In this document: in pieces, positions 6,544-9,257 of the stretch
Layout of the letters: each line of letters opens with the position of its first letter
Numbering within the stretch: the stretch's first letter is position 1
From: an uncultured Phascolarctobacterium sp.
Lineage (GTDB): Bacteria > Bacillota > Negativicutes > Acidaminococcales > Acidaminococcaceae
Reading direction: 5' to 3'
Length of the DNA stretch: 9,257 nucleotides
Assembly (NCBI GenBank): GCA_900551745.1
Contig: URXA01000029.1
Coordinates: forward strand, 1-9,257
Position numbers and translations under genes: made by a program
Notes under the pieces: generated by a model
Told to the model about the DNA's origin: nothing
Seen by the model: the letters and a program-made list of their open reading frames with translations, nothing else
Database searches by the model: none

Positions 6544-7601
6544 TATTTTTCACCGTAACCATACTTTTTACTTATCATCAAATACAGAAAAAACGGCCCA
6601 CCTATTAGAGAAGTTAAAATACCTATTGGAATTTCCGTATTTACCAAAACAGTTCTTGCAAAAATGTCACACCAAATCATATAAATGGCACCAATAATAA
6701 TTGCGACTGGTAATAATTTGATATGGTTATTGCCATAAATCACCCTGACTATATGCGGAATTACCAGCCCCACAAATCCAATGATACCGGAAGCTGATAC
6801 CACAGAACTAACCAAAACAGAAATAAGAACTAAATATACCTTACGTTTAGCTTCCAAATCAATTCCTAAAATAGTCGCCATTTCATCTCCCAAAAGTGAT
6901 GTATTCAAAATACGGAACTGATACAGAAAATATACACAGCAGATACAAAAAATCACTAAATTCAAAAGCAGTATATTCCACGATGCTCTTGCCATACTTC
7001 CCATAATCCAAAAAGTTACATCTCTTATACCGTCAGCATCTTTAGCCAAGTATAAAATCATGCTCGTGCAGGCGCTGCATATAGCATTTAAAGCAGTACC
7101 GGTTAGAATCAATCTAGTCATATTCTGGCTACTGCCGCTAGAAAAAGTAATAGTAAAAGCAGTAAATGTTACCACAACAGCTCCAATAAATGCACCTAAA
7201 GAAACACCATAAATACCAAAAAAACTAAAGGCACCTAAAACGATGCCTGCAGTTGCACCCATCGCCGCGCCTGATGATACCCCCAATATATAAGGATCAG
7301 CCAAAGGATTTCTCACTACAGCCTGCATCACAACGCCGCTTAAAGCCAAACTGCTTCCGCAGATCGCAGCCATAATAATACGCGGCAGACGTAAATCAAA
7401 AATAACATCACCGTAGGTAGAAGCCAGTAAAGAATGCGCCGTAAGAGTATCTATTGCCACTAACTTATAATAAAGTATTTTCACAATGTTTTCCCAGGAA
7501 ATATCTACAGCACCAATACTTATAGATTTTATTATAGAAACAACTAAAAATATTATGAGACCCAGAACAGTCAAATTCAATTTAACAGTTTCTTTATTCA
7601 T
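6543..7601 (-). CDS. FecCD-family permease of an iron-siderophore/heme/cobalamin-type ABC importer
   Basis: A 352-residue polytopic membrane protein with the typical FecCD/BtuC pattern, including about nine or ten hydrophobic segments. Family motifs are clear: LRLPRI (70-75), the ALSGVVMQAVVRNPLADP block (86-103) followed by ILGVSSGA, LGIDLEAKR (245-253, part of the coupling region that contacts the ATPase), GFVGLVIPHIVR (275-286), and EIPIGILTSLIGGPFF (323-338). It probably forms a homodimer, since only one permease gene is present. The ATG has GGAG five bases upstream and overlaps the preceding lipoprotein stop as ATGA (7598-7601). The substrate class (ferric chelate, heme or corrinoid) follows from the family. 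The exact substrate cannot be read here. Confidence 0.95.
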   Translation of the reverse strand: MNKETVKLNLTVLGLIIFLVVSIIKSISIGAVDISWENIVKILYYKLVAIDTLTAHSLLASTYGDVIFDLRLPRIIMAAICGSSLALSGVVMQAVVRNPLADPYILGVSSGAAMGATAGIVLGAFSFFGIYGVSLGAFIGAVVVTFTAFTITFSSGSSQNMTRLILTGTALNAICSACTSMILYLAKDADGIRDVTFWIMGSMARASWNILLLNLVIFCICCVYFLYQFRILNTSLLGDEMATILGIDLEAKRKVYLVLISVLVSSVVSASGIIGFVGLVIPHIVRVIYGNNHIKLLPVAIIIGAIYMIWCDIFARTVLVNTEIPIGILTSLIGGPFFLYLMISKKYGYGEK

Positions 7602-8602
7602 CGTTTCTCCATTATCTTTTCCATAAAAGTCTGTAACTGCTCTGTTGCCATTACAGTTTGTTCACTGCCGCAATAAAAAGCCCGATAAGGAATAATAAAA
7701 AAATTATTATTTTTTATTGCCTTTACATTTCGCAGGGCATGGTTACTTTGCAGCGCTTTTATTTTAGCCGCCGCAGGCCGTTTAGGCATATCCACTAGCA
7801 AAATTATATCCGGGTCTTTTTTTATGAGGTTTTCTACACTTTTCTTCCCGCCAAATCTATCATCTAAGGACCTCCCGCCTGCCAGATTTATTATGTCGGC
7901 TGTTAAATCTGTATCAGTGCGTCCATAATACTCGTTACCATAAACATATTGGATCGTTATTACGCCAGGTCTCCTGCTTTCCTGAATATTTTCAACAGCA
8001 CTTTGCAGTTTCGCAATTCTAGCTGCAAGCTTCTCAATTTTAACAGCGCTTTCCTTCTCTATACGAAAAATTTTAGATAAATTCTGCAAATCAATAATAA
8101 TATTTTCCACTTTTCTACTACACGACTTAACAGGCACTGTATTAGACATAATATAGGTATGCATACCCTTTTGATGCCAATATTCTACACTTCCTAATGA
8201 ACTTTCACCAAATAAAGACCCCCAGGAAATAACCATATCAGGATGCAATTCCAGTACAGCTTCCTTTGACGGATAACCATAATTTTCAGTTAAATGTCTA
8301 AAATCTTTATAGACCTTGGTATGAGGCCAATTACTGTCAACCGTACATTCACTGACAGCAGCTATTTTATCTTGCAACCCCAGAAAAATCAGATTATCTA
8401 CTACTGGTTCTGAAACTGCCAGAATCCTTTCCGGCACTCGCTCATAAACCTGCCGCAGTATTTTCCCCTGCCCGGCATAGCCATCATAATTTTCTATTAC
8501 AATAGGCGTCATCGCAGCCGGTTCGGATGGTTGCGATGTAGAAGTACATCCGCTGCTGAGCAGTAATATTAAATTTAATAGTAATATTACAAATAATTTC
8601 AT
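7598..8602 (-). CDS. Substrate-binding lipoprotein of the operon's ABC importer (PF01497 family)
   Basis: A 334-residue lipoprotein. A Lys and a leucine-rich hydrophobic segment run straight into the lipobox LSSGC, with Cys19 the predicted lipid anchor. The mature part is a periplasmic-binding-protein type III fold: PERILAVSEPVVDNLIFLGL in the first strand and helix, EAVLELHPDMVISWG, a charged bridging helix, then TADIINLAGGRS and LIKKDPDIILLVD in the second lobe. An in-frame ATG at 8635 would add 11 residues, but it has no ribosome site and abuts a hairpin. The ATG at 8602 has AAGGA eight bases upstream and gives a normal signal peptide. It follows the outer-membrane receptor by 70 bases and overlaps the permease start by four, so it should be the main binding partner of that permease. 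It differs greatly in sequence from the lipoprotein at 1049-2059. Confidence 0.91.
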   Translation of the reverse strand: MKLFVILLLNLILLLSSGCTSTSQPSEPAAMTPIVIENYDGYAGQGKILRQVYERVPERILAVSEPVVDNLIFLGLQDKIAAVSECTVDSNWPHTKVYKDFRHLTENYGYPSKEAVLELHPDMVISWGSLFGESSLGSVEYWHQKGMHTYIMSNTVPVKSCSRKVENIIIDLQNLSKIFRIEKESAVKIEKLAARIAKLQSAVENIQESRRPGVITIQYVYGNEYYGRTDTDLTADIINLAGGRSLDDRFGGKKSVENLIKKDPDIILLVDMPKRPAAAKIKALQSNHALRNVKAIKNNNFFIIPYRAFYCGSEQTVMATEQLQTFMEKIMEKR

Positions 8603-8610
8603 AGCTAAAA

Positions 8611-8615
8611 TCCTT
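8611..8615 (-). promoter_or_regulatory. Ribosome binding site deciding the lipoprotein start
   Basis: AAGGA on the minus strand lies eight bases before the ATG at 8602-8600. It favours this start over the in-frame ATG at 8635, which directly follows a hairpin and lacks a site. Confidence 0.65.
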
Positions 8616-8635
8616 ACTGCTCTAAACAGAAGCAT

Positions 8636-8660
8636 AGGCTCTCTATAGATTAGAGAGCCT
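8636..8660 (-). other. Intercistronic hairpin between the receptor and lipoprotein genes
   Basis: A perfect 10-base inverted repeat (8636-8645 and 8651-8660, AGGCTCTCTA with its complement) has a five-base loop. On the minus strand it begins 12 bases after the receptor stop codon and is not followed by a T tract, so it is not a standard terminator. It may protect the receptor mRNA from 3' decay or partly attenuate downstream expression, giving different amounts of receptor and transporter. That role is an inference. Confidence 0.6.
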
Positions 8661-8672
8661 GCTCAAGATTGA

Positions 8673-9257
8673 TTAAAAATTATATTCTGCACCTACAAGA
8701 AAGCTGCGTCCGGGTTTACTGTAATAACGCGGTTCATTAAATTTACTGTCCCATTCTGGAGTAAACATATAGAATTTATCAAAAACATTATCTACTCTGG
8801 CCCAGACTTTTAAAGATCGATTGACCTTATAATTACCATATATATTCCAGACCCAGAAATCTGGTTGCGGCAATTTAATATCTTTGCTGTACAATGCATT
8901 GGAACGAGCGATGTCATAACGTCCCAAACCACTGATGCCAATATTATAATCTCTCTGTTTGTATCTAAGATCAATACTGAAAGTATCACGCGCCATATTT
9001 GATATCAGGGTTTCTCGATCAGCAGTCAAGTGATTATAACCTAATGTTGCGGTAACATGTTCACCGAAATATTTGACAAAATTAGTCTCTATACCTTTGA
9101 TATGCAAAGGATTTTCTATATTTTGATAAACGTTGATATCTTTTCCGTCTGATGCACCTATTTTTACTGCGCTGATAGAATCCTTCTGGCGTCTGTCGTA
9201 ATAAGCTACATCAAAATATGTGCTTTTGCCAAACTTGAACTTTGTACCGATTTCATT
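8673..9257 (-). CDS. TonB-dependent outer-membrane receptor, C-terminal part (5' end outside window)
   Basis: The frame is open to the right edge and gives the last 194 residues of a TonB-dependent receptor beta-barrel. It starts with NEIGTKF, followed by YFDVAYYDRRQKDSI, a typical barrel strand and turn of this family. GIETNF, then LGYNHLTADR and DLRYKQRDYNIGISGLGRYD, continue the alternating strands. Near the end are the hallmark VWARVDNVFDKFY and PGRSFLVGAEYNF, with a terminal Phe as outer-membrane insertion signal. Such receptors use TonB-ExbBD energy to import ferric siderophores, heme, cobalamin or other large ligands. The plug domain, TonB box and signal peptide lie outside the window, so the ligand is unknown. 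The TTG within the frame at 9107 is internal and not a start. As the most upstream visible gene of the operon, it implies a diderm host. Confidence 0.94.
   Translation of the reverse strand, partial: NEIGTKFKFGKSTYFDVAYYDRRQKDSISAVKIGASDGKDINVYQNIENPLHIKGIETNFVKYFGEHVTATLGYNHLTADRETLISNMARDTFSIDLRYKQRDYNIGISGLGRYDIARSNALYSKDIKLPQPDFWVWNIYGNYKVNRSLKVWARVDNVFDKFYMFTPEWDSKFNEPRYYSKPGRSFLVGAEYNF

Noticed and set aside
9105..9107. A TTG codon as the start of a short receptor-like gene
   Set aside because: The frame continues upstream to the window edge with typical TonB receptor barrel sequence, so this TTG is an internal Leu codon.

Overview
The window comes from a low-GC bacterium with an outer membrane. 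The right edge holds the C-terminal part of a TonB-dependent outer-membrane receptor, while base composition, strong AGGAGG-type ribosome sites, lipoprotein-type binding proteins and a carbonic anhydrase resembling Bacillus YtiB all look Firmicute-like. Together these point to a diderm Firmicute, most likely in the Negativicutes (Sporomusa/Pelosinus/Selenomonas-like). This is an inference from gene content; no rRNA gene is present.

Left part (1-1007, plus strand): the 3' end of a cyclic-di-GMP phosphodiesterase (EAL domain) gene, its intrinsic terminator, a sigma70-like promoter (TTGATA-N16-TATAAT), and a beta-class carbonic anhydrase gene. The carbonic anhydrase converges on the genes to its right, which are all on the minus strand.

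Central and right part (1049-9257, minus strand, read right to left): TonB-dependent receptor (partial), intercistronic hairpin, substrate-binding lipoprotein, FecCD-type permease, FecE/BtuD-type ATPase, a nitrogenase component 1 alpha-like protein, a beta-like partner, a NifB-like radical SAM enzyme, then an intrinsic terminator at 2137-2182. From the lipoprotein onward the genes overlap by 1-4 bases (ATGA or TAATG junctions), except for 25 bases between the ATPase and the alpha-like gene, so this looks like one transcript whose promoter lies beyond the right edge. Beyond the terminator a second substrate-binding lipoprotein has its own candidate promoter.

How the genes may work together: the receptor, lipoprotein, permease and ATPase form a complete route across both membranes for an iron chelate, corrinoid, heme or similar metal complex. 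The same transcript encodes a nitrogenase-like two-subunit protein and NifB, the enzyme that builds the iron-sulfur-carbide core of nitrogenase cofactors. Both subunits keep the three cysteines expected of P-cluster ligands, but by eye the alpha-like subunit lacks both FeMo-cofactor ligands (Cys275 and His442 of NifD). No nifH, nifE, nifN or molybdenum gene is in view. This is therefore unlikely to be nitrogen fixation. The best hypothesis is a poorly described nitrogenase-like reductase or metallocluster system tied to uptake of a metal-organic compound. That is the main point of interest.
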